Shown here in pieces: positions 28,263 through 37,033 of a DNA stretch of 64,000 nt (its first letter is position 1; each line of letters starts with the position of its first letter). The notes under the pieces are model-generated. The model was given only the letters and a program-made list of their open reading frames with translations. It was not told where the DNA came from and ran no database searches. Origin of the DNA: Pseudonocardia sp. TRM90224 (GTDB lineage Bacteria > Actinomycetota > Actinomycetes > Mycobacteriales > Pseudonocardiaceae); the NCBI RefSeq assembly GCF_021245725.1, contig NZ_JAJGSX010000001.1:682001-746000 (forward strand). Direction: 5' to 3'. The translations under genes were made by a program, and so were the position numbers.

Positions 28263-29405
28263 GTGCGACCCACATCACGCGCCCGGCGGGCGGCCGGCGA
28301 TGCCCCGATCGATCTCCGCTCCGACACCGTCACCCTCCCCACGAAGCAAATGCGCTCCGCGATGGCGGCCGCCGATGTCGGCGACGATGTGCTGGATCGC
28401 GATCCGACGATGCGCGAGCTGGAGCAGCGCACCGCGAGCCTGCTGGGCGCGTCGGACGCGCTCTGGACCCCGACCGGCACGATGGCGAACCTCATCGCCC
28501 TGATGAGCCACCTGCGCCGCGGCGACGCGTTCCTGGCCCCGATCGGCGCGCACGTGCTCGACTCCGAGCTCGGCTCGGCCGCGTGGCTCGCCGGCGGGAT
28601 GCCGCGCCCGCTCGAGCACGACGCAGGGCCCGGCAAGGTCTCGCCTGCCGCGGTGCGACGGGCCGCCGGCAGCGCCGGACCCTACTTCGCGCTGCGCACG
28701 ACGCTGCTGTGCCTCGAGAACACCCACAACGCCTCCGGCGGCACGGTCACGGCACCCGAGGAGCACGCCTCGGTCGCGGCCGCCGCCCGGGCGGCGAAGC
28801 TGCGGGTGCACCTCGACGGGGCGCGGATCTGGAACGCCTCGGTCGCGCTGGGCGTGCCGCCCGGAGCCCTCACGGTGGGCGCCGACACCGTCCAGGTGTG
28901 TCTGAGCAAGGGGCTCGGCGCCCCGCTGGGCTCGGTGGTCGCGGGGTCCGCCGAGTTCGTCGAGGAGGCGCGCCGGCTGCGCAAGATGCTCGGTGGTGGG
29001 GTCCGGCAGGGTGGTGTCGTCGCGGCGGCCGGGCTGGTGGCGCTGGACAACATCGACCGCCTCGCCGACGACCACACGCGGGCCAGGAAGCTCGCGGACG
29101 GTCTGGAGGAACGCGGCTGGCAGGTGAGCAAACCCGCCACAAACATCGTGCTGATCAGCACCGCCGACATCGACGGCGAGCTGCGCCGGTTCGAGGCGGT
29201 CGGGGTGCGCGCGGCGCCCATGTCCGGACAGATCCGACTGGTCACCCACGCGCAGATCTCCGACGCGGACATCACGACGGCGCTCGATCGGATCGGCCCC
29301 GCCGAGCCCGGCCGCGGCGAGCCGGCGCGCAACGGCGCGGGTCCGTCGGGCCGCTCGCTCAGGCGGGGCGGCTCGCGCGCTCCAGCGCGTCCAAGCGGGC
29401 GCTGA
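28263..29405 (+). CDS. Low-specificity L-threonine aldolase
   Basis: 380 residues from GTG. A PLP enzyme that splits L-threonine or allo-threonine to glycine and acetaldehyde. DLRSDTVTLPT near residue 17, GDDVLDRDPT, ENTHNASGGTV and HLDGARIWNAS are family hallmarks; the PLP Lys is in CLSKGLGAPLGS. The last about 40 residues are Arg/Gly/Pro-rich and extend beyond the usual family end, overlapping the convergent channel gene by 47 bases, so the tail is probably unstructured. Confidence 0.93.
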   Translation: MRPTSRARRAAGDAPIDLRSDTVTLPTKQMRSAMAAADVGDDVLDRDPTMRELEQRTASLLGASDALWTPTGTMANLIALMSHLRRGDAFLAPIGAHVLDSELGSAAWLAGGMPRPLEHDAGPGKVSPAAVRRAAGSAGPYFALRTTLLCLENTHNASGGTVTAPEEHASVAAAARAAKLRVHLDGARIWNASVALGVPPGALTVGADTVQVCLSKGLGAPLGSVVAGSAEFVEEARRLRKMLGGGVRQGGVVAAAGLVALDNIDRLADDHTRARKLADGLEERGWQVSKPATNIVLISTADIDGELRRFEAVGVRAAPMSGQIRLVTHAQISDADITTALDRIGPAEPGRGEPARNGAGPSGRSLRRGGSRAPARPSGR

Positions 29406-30147
29406 TCGTCCGCAGCTCGGAGAGCACCGCGGCGAGCTGCGCCTCGGTGCGTCCGACGTCGGCGGAGACCTCCTGCAGCTCCTCCTCGACCTCACGAGCC
29501 GCCTCGGCCGTGCTGGAGCGCAGGTTCGCGACGAACCAGCTCGCGATCGATGCGGTCACCACGCCGAGCAACGCGATGCCGGCGACCATGAGCGAGGCCG
29601 CCACCACCCGGCCCTCGAACGTCACGGGGTATCGGTCGCCGTAGCCGACGGTCGAGATGGTCGTGAGCGTCCACCAGACGGCCTCGCCGAACGTCGTGAT
29701 CGACGAGTCGGGCGCGTCGCGCTCCGCGTCGAGCACGGCGAGCGAGGCGACGAATCCCACGAGCACCACTGCGCCCACGACGTACACGACCACCCGACCG
29801 CGGACGTCGTCGCGCAGCTGGCGGTTCAGGACGCTGATCACCGTGATCACCCGCAACGCCCTGAGCTGCCGGAACATCGGCAGCAGCAGGATCAGCAGGT
29901 CGACGAGGTGGGTCAGGACATAGCGCACTTTGCGCTCGGCCAGCACGATCCGGACCACGTAGTCGAGACCGAACAGGACCCAGGTCCCGGTGAGGACGAT
30001 CTCCAGCAGCGTCGCACCGGTCGGATCGATCGACGTGTCGAGCACCGACCACGCGTAGGCGGCGAGGAACACCACCGCCAGCCCGGCCAACGGCATGTCG
30101 ACCTTGCGGTCCCAGGCTGCGATGCGTGGCTCGTCGGCGCTCGACAT
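29359..30147 (-). CDS. Potassium channel (voltage-gated-like) with C-terminal coiled coil
   Basis: 262 residues from ATG 30147. Hydrophobic helices at about 20-40, 50-70, 80-100 and 120-140 lead to a pore loop with the K+ selectivity filter TTISTVGYGDRYP near residue 165, then the inner helix. The S4-like segment LRALRVITVISVLNRQLRDDVRG carries spaced Arg, suggesting a voltage-sensor relic. The C-terminal 50 residues are a coiled coil that should set the tetramer. Its 3' end overlaps the aldolase gene by 47 bp. Confidence 0.9.
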   Translation of the reverse strand: MSSADEPRIAAWDRKVDMPLAGLAVVFLAAYAWSVLDTSIDPTGATLLEIVLTGTWVLFGLDYVVRIVLAERKVRYVLTHLVDLLILLLPMFRQLRALRVITVISVLNRQLRDDVRGRVVVYVVGAVVLVGFVASLAVLDAERDAPDSSITTFGEAVWWTLTTISTVGYGDRYPVTFEGRVVAASLMVAGIALLGVVTASIASWFVANLRSSTAEAAREVEEELQEVSADVGRTEAQLAAVLSELRTISARLDALERASRPA

Positions 30148-30192
30148 GCCCCGCAGGGTAGGCAAGCCACGCCCGGAACGGGACCAGCAGAA

Positions 30193-31377
30193 CTACCGGG
30201 AAATCCAGCCCGACATGCGGCGCAACGCCTCCTCGACGTCCTCGGTGGCGCCGGCGCAGGAGAACCGGACCCAGCGGTGGCCGTCGACGGGGTCGAAGTC
30301 GATGCCGGGCGCGATCGCGAGCCCGACGTCCGCGAGGAGCCGGTAGACCAGGTCCATCGAGTCGCCGGTGAGGTGCGAGACGTCGGCGTAGATGTAGAAC
30401 GCCCCGTCGGCCGGCGCGAGCCGGTTGATGCCCATCGCCGCCAGACCGTCCAGCAGCAGCCTGCGGTTCACCGCGTACCTGGCGACGTGCGAATCGGCCT
30501 CGGCGTAACCGGCCGGCTCGAACGCGCCCAGTGCCGCCCGCTGCGCGAGGGCGGGCGGGCAGACCGTGAAGTTGCCGGCGAGGCAGTCAGCGGCCCGCAG
30601 CAGCCGCGGCGGGAGCAGCAGCCAGCCCAGCCGCCACCCGGTCATCGAGAAGTACTTCGAGAACGAGTTCACGACGATCGCCTCGCGGGAGGTGCTCCAC
30701 GCCGAGGACGTCGCAGGGGCGCCCTCGTACGAGATCCCGTGGTAGATCTCGTCGCTCACCAGCTGCACCCCGGTGCGCTCGCAGTACTCGGCGAGCGCCG
30801 CCAGTTCGGCCGGGTCGAGCACCGTGCCCGTCGGGTTGGCCGGGCTGGCGACGATCAGGCCCTTCACGGGCTCGTCGAGCGCCTCCAGCATCGCGACGGT
30901 CGGCTGGTACCGGGTCTCCGGCCCGCACGGCAGCTCGACGACCTCGCAGCCGAGCGCGGTGAGGATGTTGCGGTAGCAGGGGTAGCCGGGGCGCGCCATC
31001 GCGACGCGGTCGCCGGCGTCGAACGCGGCGAGGAAGGCGAGCAGGAAGCCGCCGGACGAGCCGGTGGTCACCACCACCTGCTCGGCGGGAACGTCGATCC
31101 CGTAGACGCGCTCGTAGTGGCCCGCGATCGCCGCACGCAACTCCGGAACGCCCAGCGCGACGGTGTACCCGAGCACGTCGCCCTCGATGGCGGCAGCGGC
31201 CGCCGCGCGCACCGGCTCCGGTGCCCGGGTCGACGGCTGCCCCGCGGAGAGGTTGACCAGATCGCCGTGGGTTCGTTGGCGCTCCCCCGCCGCCGCCCAG
31301 ACGTCCATCACGTGGAACGGCGGGATCTGGGCGCGGGTGGCGACGGCCGGCATAGCTGCGGTGGGGTGAGCGCTCAC
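30193..31377 (-). CDS. Class I/II PLP-dependent aminotransferase
   Basis: About 394 residues from GTG 31377; ATG 31353 is an alternative. Fold-type I aminotransferase of the aspartate/aromatic group: NLSAGQPST, GYTVALGVPELRAAIAGHY, TTGSSGGFLLAF, SPANPTGTV, SDEIYHGISYEG and the PLP Lys in VVNSFSKYFSMTGWRLGW. The C-terminal GAFYIYADVS and RFSCAG carry the usual carboxylate-binding Arg. It is a single gene, 45 bp downstream from the channel start on the same strand. Substrate not assigned. Confidence 0.92.
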   Translation of the reverse strand: MSAHPTAAMPAVATRAQIPPFHVMDVWAAAGERQRTHGDLVNLSAGQPSTRAPEPVRAAAAAAIEGDVLGYTVALGVPELRAAIAGHYERVYGIDVPAEQVVVTTGSSGGFLLAFLAAFDAGDRVAMARPGYPCYRNILTALGCEVVELPCGPETRYQPTVAMLEALDEPVKGLIVASPANPTGTVLDPAELAALAEYCERTGVQLVSDEIYHGISYEGAPATSSAWSTSREAIVVNSFSKYFSMTGWRLGWLLLPPRLLRAADCLAGNFTVCPPALAQRAALGAFEPAGYAEADSHVARYAVNRRLLLDGLAAMGINRLAPADGAFYIYADVSHLTGDSMDLVYRLLADVGLAIAPGIDFDPVDGHRWVRFSCAGATEDVEEALRRMSGWISR

Positions 31378-31403
31378 GCCGACGAGCGTAAGGGCCTGAG
31401 CGG

Positions 31404-31437
31404 CGGCGGCCGCCCTCCCGTGGGAGGACGGCCGCCG
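31404..31437. terminator. Hairpin after the Leu-Pro-Gly repeat protein gene
   Basis: CGGCGGCCG and CGGCCGCCG arms with inner CCTCCC/GGGAGG, one mismatch and a 2-base loop. It lies 31 bases downstream of the secreted-protein stop on the minus strand and just upstream of the aminotransferase start, separating the two units. Confidence 0.7.
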
Positions 31438-31467
31438 GATCATGCCGCTTGCTGTGTACGAATCGCC

Positions 31468-32478
31468 TTAGAACAGGCCACCCAGGGTGCCGGAGACCAG
31501 GTCCGTCGCCGAGAAGCGGTCCGAACCGCCCGACCCGGAGTCGTTGGAGCCGGACTCGTCCGCATCCTCCGACTCGTCGTCGGCGTCGTCGGAGTCGGCG
31601 TCCTCGTCGTCCGCCTCGTCCGAGTCGGCATCCGCGACGTTCTGGCTGGCCCCGCCGCCGAGAACCCCGTCGAGCACGTTGACCGGCAGGTCGACCGGGA
31701 GGTCCACCGGGAGGTCGGGAAGCGCAACGAGGTCGGTGACACCGTCGAGGACGTCGAGACCCGGTGCATCCGGCAGCTCGGCCGGCAGCGACGGAACGAC
31801 ACCGACGGCCGGGATGGCCGAGAACAGGTCCGGGCCCGGAAGCGCGCCCAGGGCGTCGGTGCCGGGAAGCGCCGGCAGACCCGGAAGCGCACCCAGCGCG
31901 TCGGTGCCGGGAAGCGCCGGCAGACCCGGGAGCGCACCCAATGCGTCGGTGCCGGGAAGCGCGGGGAGCGCAACGGCGTCGGCGCCGGGGAGCGACGGCA
32001 GGGCCGGGAGGGCAACGGCGCCGGCGCCCGGGAGCGACGGCAGGCCCGGGAGGGCGAGCGCGTCCAAACCGGGAACCGACGGAAGGCCCGGAAGCGCCGG
32101 AAGCGCGTCCACGCCGGGGAGCCCGCCGCCCTTGAAGGACTGGACGTCCGCCCCACCGAGGTCCGGGGTGGACGGCAGACCGAGGTTGGTCAGGTCGGTG
32201 ATGTTGACGGGGAGCCCACCACCGAGGAGGGAGTCGGCAACACCGGTGTCGACGGGCAGCGACGCGAGGTCGAAGCCCTTCGGCGCGTCGTTGACGGTGA
32301 CAGCGCCGAACGCGTCATCGTCGGTGATCGCGCCGTCGACGTTGATCTCGGCGGCGCCGGCCTGTCCTGCGACGGCCAGCATGGCGAGCGGCGCGCCAAC
32401 CACGCCGACCGCCGCACGACGCGCGATACGAGCAGTCTTGCTCGGCGCGGCGTGCCGTGCACGTGCGTTCTTTGTCAT
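31468..32478 (-). CDS. Secreted Leu-Pro-Gly repeat protein with acidic tail
   Basis: 336 residues. A twin-positive N-terminus and hydrophobic stretch (residues 20-40) ending AGQAGA-AE is a Sec signal peptide. Residues 115-260 are a low-complexity array of LPALPG/LPSLPG-type units, including three exact 15-residue copies of LPALPGTDALGALPG at 171-215. Residues 281-312 are almost only Asp, Glu, Ser and Ala, and the last 20 residues are SATDLVSGTLGGLF-like. No catalytic domain or anchor is visible. It is probably a secreted structural or matrix protein; the family is not recognised. Confidence 0.75.
   Translation of the reverse strand: MTKNARARHAAPSKTARIARRAAVGVVGAPLAMLAVAGQAGAAEINVDGAITDDDAFGAVTVNDAPKGFDLASLPVDTGVADSLLGGGLPVNITDLTNLGLPSTPDLGGADVQSFKGGGLPGVDALPALPGLPSVPGLDALALPGLPSLPGAGAVALPALPSLPGADAVALPALPGTDALGALPGLPALPGTDALGALPGLPALPGTDALGALPGPDLFSAIPAVGVVPSLPAELPDAPGLDVLDGVTDLVALPDLPVDLPVDLPVNVLDGVLGGGASQNVADADSDEADDEDADSDDADDESEDADESGSNDSGSGGSDRFSATDLVSGTLGGLF
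31834..31968 (-). repeat. Three tandem 45-bp coding repeats
   Basis: Three near-identical 45-bp units encode LPALPGTDALGALPG in the secreted protein. Only a few silent differences separate the copies, which suggests recent expansion or slippage. Confidence 0.85.
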
Positions 32479-32730
32479 GCGCTTCCTCTTGTTCTCGGGG
32501 GAACGAACGGTCGACCCGGACCCAACTCCGGCCCTCGGCCGTCACGGGGAGCAACGACGGCATAGCCCGTCCGGGCAGGAAAACCATCCACTTCCACCCA
32601 TTTGGACGCAAGTGCTGACCCCCTGTCAGACGGCACCCGATTGGCCTCCAAAAGGGGCCATATGCACGCACGATGCGTCACCGTGACGGCCACGAAACTC
32701 TTCTTCAACATCACCCGATCGGGTGGCAAC

Positions 32731-33996
32731 CTAACTCGGTGTCGGTGCAGCGATCTCGCCGTTCACCGCGCGGAGCGCGATGTCGGTGCGATGGTGTGAC
32801 CCTGCGATGTGCACGGCGTCGAGCCTGCGGTAGGCCTCGGTCCGCGCCTCGTCGAGGTCGGCACCCGTCCCCACGACCGAGACCACCCGGCCACCTGCGG
32901 TGACTACGGCACCATCGTCGCGACGACGGGTGCCGGCGTGCAGCACACCCTCCGCTTCGGAGCCCGTGATCACGTCACCCAGCCGTGGGGTGCCCGGGTA
33001 CCCCTCCGCCGCTACGACGACGGTCACCGCCGCACCGTCGGACCACTGCAGCGACGGGAGGTCGGCCAGCTTGCCGGTCGCGGTGGCGCACAGCGCGGCC
33101 GCGAGCGGCGAGCGCAGTAGCGGGAGCACGACCTGCGTCTCCGGGTCGCCGAAGCGGCAGTTGAACTCGATCACGGCCGGGCCGGACGACGTCAGCGCCA
33201 GCCCGGCGTAGAGCAGACCGCTGAACGGCACGTCGCGACGCACCAGTTCGGCGGCGACGGGCGCCACGACGTCCCTGACGAGCGTTTCGGCCAGGTCGGG
33301 GTCCGCCCACGGCAGCGGTGCATACGCGCCCATGCCGCCGGTGTTGGGCCCCGACTCGCCGTCGCCGACCCGCTTGAAGTCCTGCGCCGGCAGCAACGGG
33401 ACCACGGTCTCGCCGTCGACGAGGCAGAAGAGCGAGACCTCCGGCCCGTCGAGGTACGACTCGAGCAGCACCGGGTGCCCGCCGTCGAGCAACGTGCAGG
33501 CGTGCGCGCGGGCGACGTCGTAGTCGGTGGTGACGACAACACCCTTCCCTGCCGCGAGGCCGTCGTCCTTCACGACGTACGGCGGCTCGAACCGGCCCAG
33601 CGCGGCGTCGAGACGAGCGGGGTTGTCCACCGTCTCCGACGCGGCCGTGCGGACGCCGGCGGCTGCCATGACGTCCTTGGCGAAGGTCTTCGAGCCCTCG
33701 ATGCGGGCGGCGGAGGAGGACGGGCCGAAGCAGGTGATCCCCTCGGCCCGCACGGCGTCGGCGACACCGACCACGAGCGGGCCCTCCGCCCCGATCACGA
33801 CGAGGTCGGCGGACCAGCGCCGCGCCAGCGCCGCGACCGCAACGGGGTCGTTCGCGGCGACACCCAGCTGCTCCGAGACGGCGGCGGTGCCGGCGTTTCC
33901 GGGAGCGCACGCGATGGCCGTCACTTCGGGGTCCTGCGCCAATGCGAGGACGATGGCGTGCTCACGAGCACCGGATCCGACTACCAGGACGCGCAC
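32731..33996 (-). CDS. purD: Phosphoribosylamine-glycine ligase
   Basis: 421 residues from GTG 33996. PurD (GAR synthetase) joins phosphoribosylamine and glycine, step two of purine synthesis. ATP-grasp family blocks: [13 protein letters not shown] at residue 2, [51 protein letters not shown] and [17 protein letters not shown]. It is separated from the other pur genes. Its start lies only 11 bases from a 169-bp inverted-repeat element, so its promoter must lie within or beyond that element. Confidence 0.97.
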   Translation of the reverse strand: MRVLVVGSGAREHAIVLALAQDPEVTAIACAPGNAGTAAVSEQLGVAANDPVAVAALARRWSADLVVIGAEGPLVVGVADAVRAEGITCFGPSSSAARIEGSKTFAKDVMAAAGVRTAASETVDNPARLDAALGRFEPPYVVKDDGLAAGKGVVVTTDYDVARAHACTLLDGGHPVLLESYLDGPEVSLFCLVDGETVVPLLPAQDFKRVGDGESGPNTGGMGAYAPLPWADPDLAETLVRDVVAPVAAELVRRDVPFSGLLYAGLALTSSGPAVIEFNCRFGDPETQVVLPLLRSPLAAALCATATGKLADLPSLQWSDGAAVTVVVAAEGYPGTPRLGDVITGSEAEGVLHAGTRRRDDGAVVTAGGRVVSVVGTGADLDEARTEAYRRLDAVHIAGSHHRTDIALRAVNGEIAAPTPS

Positions 33997-34007
33997 GTCG
34001 TGGAATC

Positions 34008-34176
34008 CTAGGGGCTGTCCTGTAGGCCGGGGGCCGCGGGCTTCGGGATCGAGGTTGCTCCTGGCAAGGCGCCGCCGCGATCCGTCATACCTGGCGTATC
34101 CGGTCGTGGCGGCAACGCCGCCAGGGGCGATCTCGGCGCGAAGAGCGTGGTCCGGGGCCTACAGGACAGCCCCTAG
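34008..34176. mobile_element. 169-bp MITE-like element with perfect 21-bp terminal inverted repeats
   Basis: Terminal arms 34008-34028 and 34156-34176 are perfect inverted repeats (core GGGGCTGTCCTGTAGGCC, outermost CTAG). The interior (34041-34145) also folds back imperfectly, with CTCCTGGC near 34058-34065 facing GCCAGG near 34120, so the whole unit can make one long hairpin. It contains no gene. The outer CTAG on both sides could be a 4-bp target duplication. GGGGCTGTCC-type ends resemble some IS5-group elements; that link is from memory only. Confidence 0.78.
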
Positions 34177-34196
34177 CCGGCAGCCGACGAGCAGCT

Positions 34197-34472
34197 TCAG
34201 ACGATGCGGTGGTCGACGAAACACCACCGCCAACGCTCACCCGGTTCGAACGACCGCATCACCGGATGCCCGGTCTCCTTGTGGTGCTGGGTGGCGTGCC
34301 GGTGCGGGCTGGAATCGCAGCACGCGACGTGCCCGCAGGTCATGCACATCCGCAGATGCGCCCAGACGGTGTCACCGGCCGCGAGGCAGTCGTAGCAGCC
34401 GCCCCGGTCCTCTGGGACCGGTTCGGACCACGAGGGCGCCTCGAACGGGGTGGTGTGCTCGCAGCTCATCAT
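34197..34472 (-). CDS. UBP-type zinc finger domain protein
   Basis: 91 residues, essentially one ZnF-UBP domain. The pattern CYDCL...RMCMTCGHVACCDSSPHRHATQHHKETGHPV has the Cys and His spacing of ubiquitin-protease-type zinc fingers, with the closing WRWCFVDH. In bacteria such small proteins are widespread in Actinobacteria, function unknown. The start at 34472 (AGGAT upstream) leaves 43 bp to the divergent Na+/H+ antiporter, so the two share a promoter region. Confidence 0.88.
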   Translation of the reverse strand: MMSCEHTTPFEAPSWSEPVPEDRGGCYDCLAAGDTVWAHLRMCMTCGHVACCDSSPHRHATQHHKETGHPVMRSFEPGERWRWCFVDHRIV

Positions 34473-34515
34473 GGGACATCCTGCTACCCGTGACGATCGA
34501 GGACACCAGGTACCC

Positions 34516-36090
34516 ATGCACATCGAGGTGACGCTGCTCGCGTTGGTCGTCGGATCGCTCGCGTTGACGTGGGTGTGCCGGCGGTTCGACGTCTCCGCTC
34601 CGCTCGTGCTCGTGGTCGCGGGGATCGCCGCGTCCTTCCTGCCCGGCGTCGAGCTGGTCGAGTTCGACCCCAACATCGTGATGCTCCTCGTGCTGACCCC
34701 GTTGCTGTACTCAGCGGCGCTGGAGTCGTCCTACATGGGCATCAAGGCCAACAGGCGGCCCATCGGGCTGCTCGCCGTCGGGCTCGTGGCGTTCAGCACC
34801 TTCGGCGTGGGCCTGGTGGCCTGGTGGCTGGTGCCGGGGCTCTCGCTCGCGACCGCGCTGGTGCTCGGCGCGGTCGTGGCGCCACCGGACGCGGTCTCCG
34901 CGCTGGCGGTCGGCCGCAGGCTCGGCCTCCCCCGCCGGGTCATGACCATCCTGGGCGGGGAGAGCCTCGTCAACGACGCGACTGCGCTCACCCTGTTCAG
35001 GGTGTTCCTCGCCGCCGCGGCAGGGGCCGGCACGACCGTGCTCGGCGCGACCGGCATGTTCCTGCTCGCGGCGGTCGGCGGGACGGCGATCGGGTACGCG
35101 GTCGGCTGGCTCGTGCACCACGTCCGGCGCAGGTTGCACGACCCGACGATCGAGGCCGCGCTGGGTCTCGTCGTCCCGTTCGTCGTGTACGTGCTCGCCG
35201 AGCAGGCGCACACGTCCGGTGTGCTCGCGGTTGTCGTCGCCGGCCTCTACCTCGGCCACCACGCCCCGCAGAGCGGCTACGCGACCCGCCTGCAAGAGGC
35301 GGCCGTCTGGCGCGCGAGCGACTCGATCCTGGAGTCGATCGTGTTCGCGCTGATCGGCCTGCAGCTCACGTCGGTCGTAGCCGAGGTCGGCGAGATCGGG
35401 CCGTTGATCGTCAGCGGGATCGTGGTCACTGCGGCCGTCGTGCTCGCCCGCATCGTGTGGGTCTTCCCGGCGACGTACCTCCCGCGCGCGCTCTTCCGCG
35501 GCGTCCGCAAGCGCGACCCGATGCCGAGCTGGCACGTGCCCGCCGTGATCTCGTGGTCGGGGATGCGGGGTGTCGTCACGCTCGCCGCGGCGTTCGCGAT
35601 CCCACCGGAGCTTCCGTACCGCGACGAGATCGTCTTCCTGGCGTTCTTCGTGACGGTGGCGACGCTGCTGCTGCACGGCCTGACGCTGCCGACGGTGATC
35701 CGCAAGCTCGGGGTGCGCGAGAACGGGTTCCAGGAGGACATGCTCGCCGAGGCCCAGACCCAGTACGACGCGGTGCAGGCCTCCATCGCGCGGCTGGACG
35801 AGCTGACCGCCGAGACCGGCAGCGCGACCGCGCACACCGCCGAGAAGCTGCGCCGGTTCGCGCAGCTCAACGCCAACGCCGTGTGGGAGCAGCTGGGCCG
35901 CTCCGACGAGGAGGCCGGGGAGAGCCCCGGCGCCGCGTACCGGCGGCTGCGCCGCGAGATGCTCACCGAGGAGCGTGAGCTGTTCGTCGACCGGCGCAAC
36001 TCCGGCGCGATCGACGACGAGGTGCTGCGCCGGGTTCTGCGGCGGCTCGACTTCGAAGAGGCGATGCTGGCCAGGGACGAGGCCAACTAG
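34516..36090 (+). CDS. Na+/H+ antiporter, CPA1 family
   Basis: 524 residues. About 12 hydrophobic helices fill residues 1-415. The CPA1 signature ESLVNDATALTLFR near residue 160 carries the ND pair, and PPDAVSALAVGRRLGLP lies before it. ISWSGMRGVVTLAAAFAIP near residue 345 is another family block. The C-terminal 110 residues are hydrophilic and helical, probably a cytoplasmic regulatory tail. It exchanges cytosolic Na+ or K+ for H+. It is divergent from the UBP zinc-finger gene and convergent with the hydrolase gene. Confidence 0.93.
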   Translation: MHIEVTLLALVVGSLALTWVCRRFDVSAPLVLVVAGIAASFLPGVELVEFDPNIVMLLVLTPLLYSAALESSYMGIKANRRPIGLLAVGLVAFSTFGVGLVAWWLVPGLSLATALVLGAVVAPPDAVSALAVGRRLGLPRRVMTILGGESLVNDATALTLFRVFLAAAAGAGTTVLGATGMFLLAAVGGTAIGYAVGWLVHHVRRRLHDPTIEAALGLVVPFVVYVLAEQAHTSGVLAVVVAGLYLGHHAPQSGYATRLQEAAVWRASDSILESIVFALIGLQLTSVVAEVGEIGPLIVSGIVVTAAVVLARIVWVFPATYLPRALFRGVRKRDPMPSWHVPAVISWSGMRGVVTLAAAFAIPPELPYRDEIVFLAFFVTVATLLLHGLTLPTVIRKLGVRENGFQEDMLAEAQTQYDAVQASIARLDELTAETGSATAHTAEKLRRFAQLNANAVWEQLGRSDEEAGESPGAAYRRLRREMLTEERELFVDRRNSGAIDDEVLRRVLRRLDFEEAMLARDEAN

Positions 36091-36099
36091 GCCCGTCCC

Positions 36100-37029
36100 T
36101 CAGCCCAGGAAATCAGCTAGCACCGCGGTCGTCTCGGTCGGCCGTTCCTCGTGCGGGAAGTGCCCGACCTCCGGGAGGACGTGCACGGGCCGCGGGCGGC
36201 TGATCCACCGGTCCGACGCTGCCGCCGTCGCGGCCAGCACCCACGGGTCCGCGGCGCCGTGCACCTGCAGCACCGGGACGTCGACGGGAGTGGCCATGGC
36301 CGCGGCGTAACGGCGCCCGTCGGAGCGCAGCTGCGATCGCGCCGCCCACCGGAAGTACTCCAGGCTGCAGTGCGCGACCGGATGGATGCGGATGGCGCTG
36401 CGATACTGCTGGACGGCGACCTCGAAGTCGACGGATCCGGCCCACTGCCGGCCCGACCACGCCCGCATGATCCGCTCGGCGCCCGCGCCGTCGTGCAGTC
36501 GGAGGCTCCGTTCCGGCCATCTCGGGACCTGGAAGCCCAGCACGTGGCGAGCGGTGGCCCGGCCTTGGCCACGCGGTTCGTGCACCACCGCCGCACGCAG
36601 GGCCATGGGGTGCGGGGCGGCCAGCACCGCGAGCGAACGGACCCTGCGCGGGTGCAGCGTCGCAAGCGTCCAGCCGATGGCGCCGCCCCAGCCGTGCCCG
36701 ACGACGTGCGCCGACGTCTCGCCCAGCGCGCCGATCAGGCCGCCGACGTCGCCCGCGAGCGTCCACAGGTCGTAGCCGCGCGGCGGTTTGTCGGAGGCGC
36801 CGTACCCCCGGAGGTCGGCCGCGACCACGCGGAATCCACGGGCCGAGAGACCGGTGAGCTGGTATCGCCACGCCCACCAGAACTCGGGGAAGCCGTGCAG
36901 GAGCACGACGAGCGGCCCGGTGCCGCACTCGGCGACGTGCAGGCGGATCCCGTTCGCCGAGATGTCGCGGTGGGTCCACGGTCCGGCGAGCCGGACCGAC
37001 GACGGGTCGGGGCCTGTGGCGCCCCGCAC
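36100..37029 (-). CDS. Alpha/beta hydrolase, EphE-like, with Gly at the nucleophile position
   Basis: 309 residues from GTG 37029, 4 bp after the holin-like gene stop. The fold is clear: LVVLLHGFPEFWWAWRYQ (oxyanion HGFP), DLRGYGASDKPP, a nucleophile elbow VVGHGWGGAIGW, QVHGAADPWV and a C-terminal GHFPHEE. It is in the position of M. tuberculosis ephE, next to a holin-like gene and near acs. Epoxide hydrolases normally read GHDWGG, but here residue 113 is Gly, so the Asp nucleophile is absent. It may be inactive or use another mechanism. Confidence 0.88.
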   Translation of the reverse strand: MRGATGPDPSSVRLAGPWTHRDISANGIRLHVAECGTGPLVVLLHGFPEFWWAWRYQLTGLSARGFRVVAADLRGYGASDKPPRGYDLWTLAGDVGGLIGALGETSAHVVGHGWGGAIGWTLATLHPRRVRSLAVLAAPHPMALRAAVVHEPRGQGRATARHVLGFQVPRWPERSLRLHDGAGAERIMRAWSGRQWAGSVDFEVAVQQYRSAIRIHPVAHCSLEYFRWAARSQLRSDGRRYAAAMATPVDVPVLQVHGAADPWVLAATAAASDRWISRPRPVHVLPEVGHFPHEERPTETTAVLADFLG

Positions 37030-37033
37030 GTCG

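Noticed and set aside
31834..31968. CRISPR-like array
   Set aside because: The three 45-bp repeats are contiguous, in frame and code for the LPALPG units; there are no spacers.
32475..32729. Minus-strand 84-codon frame between the repeat protein and purD
   Set aside because: No ribosome-binding site or recognisable domain, and it overlaps the secreted protein's promoter region.
34711..35835. Minus-strand 374-codon frame opposite the CPA1 antiporter
   Set aside because: Composition is Arg/His/Gln-rich shadow coding; the antiporter on the other strand is certain.
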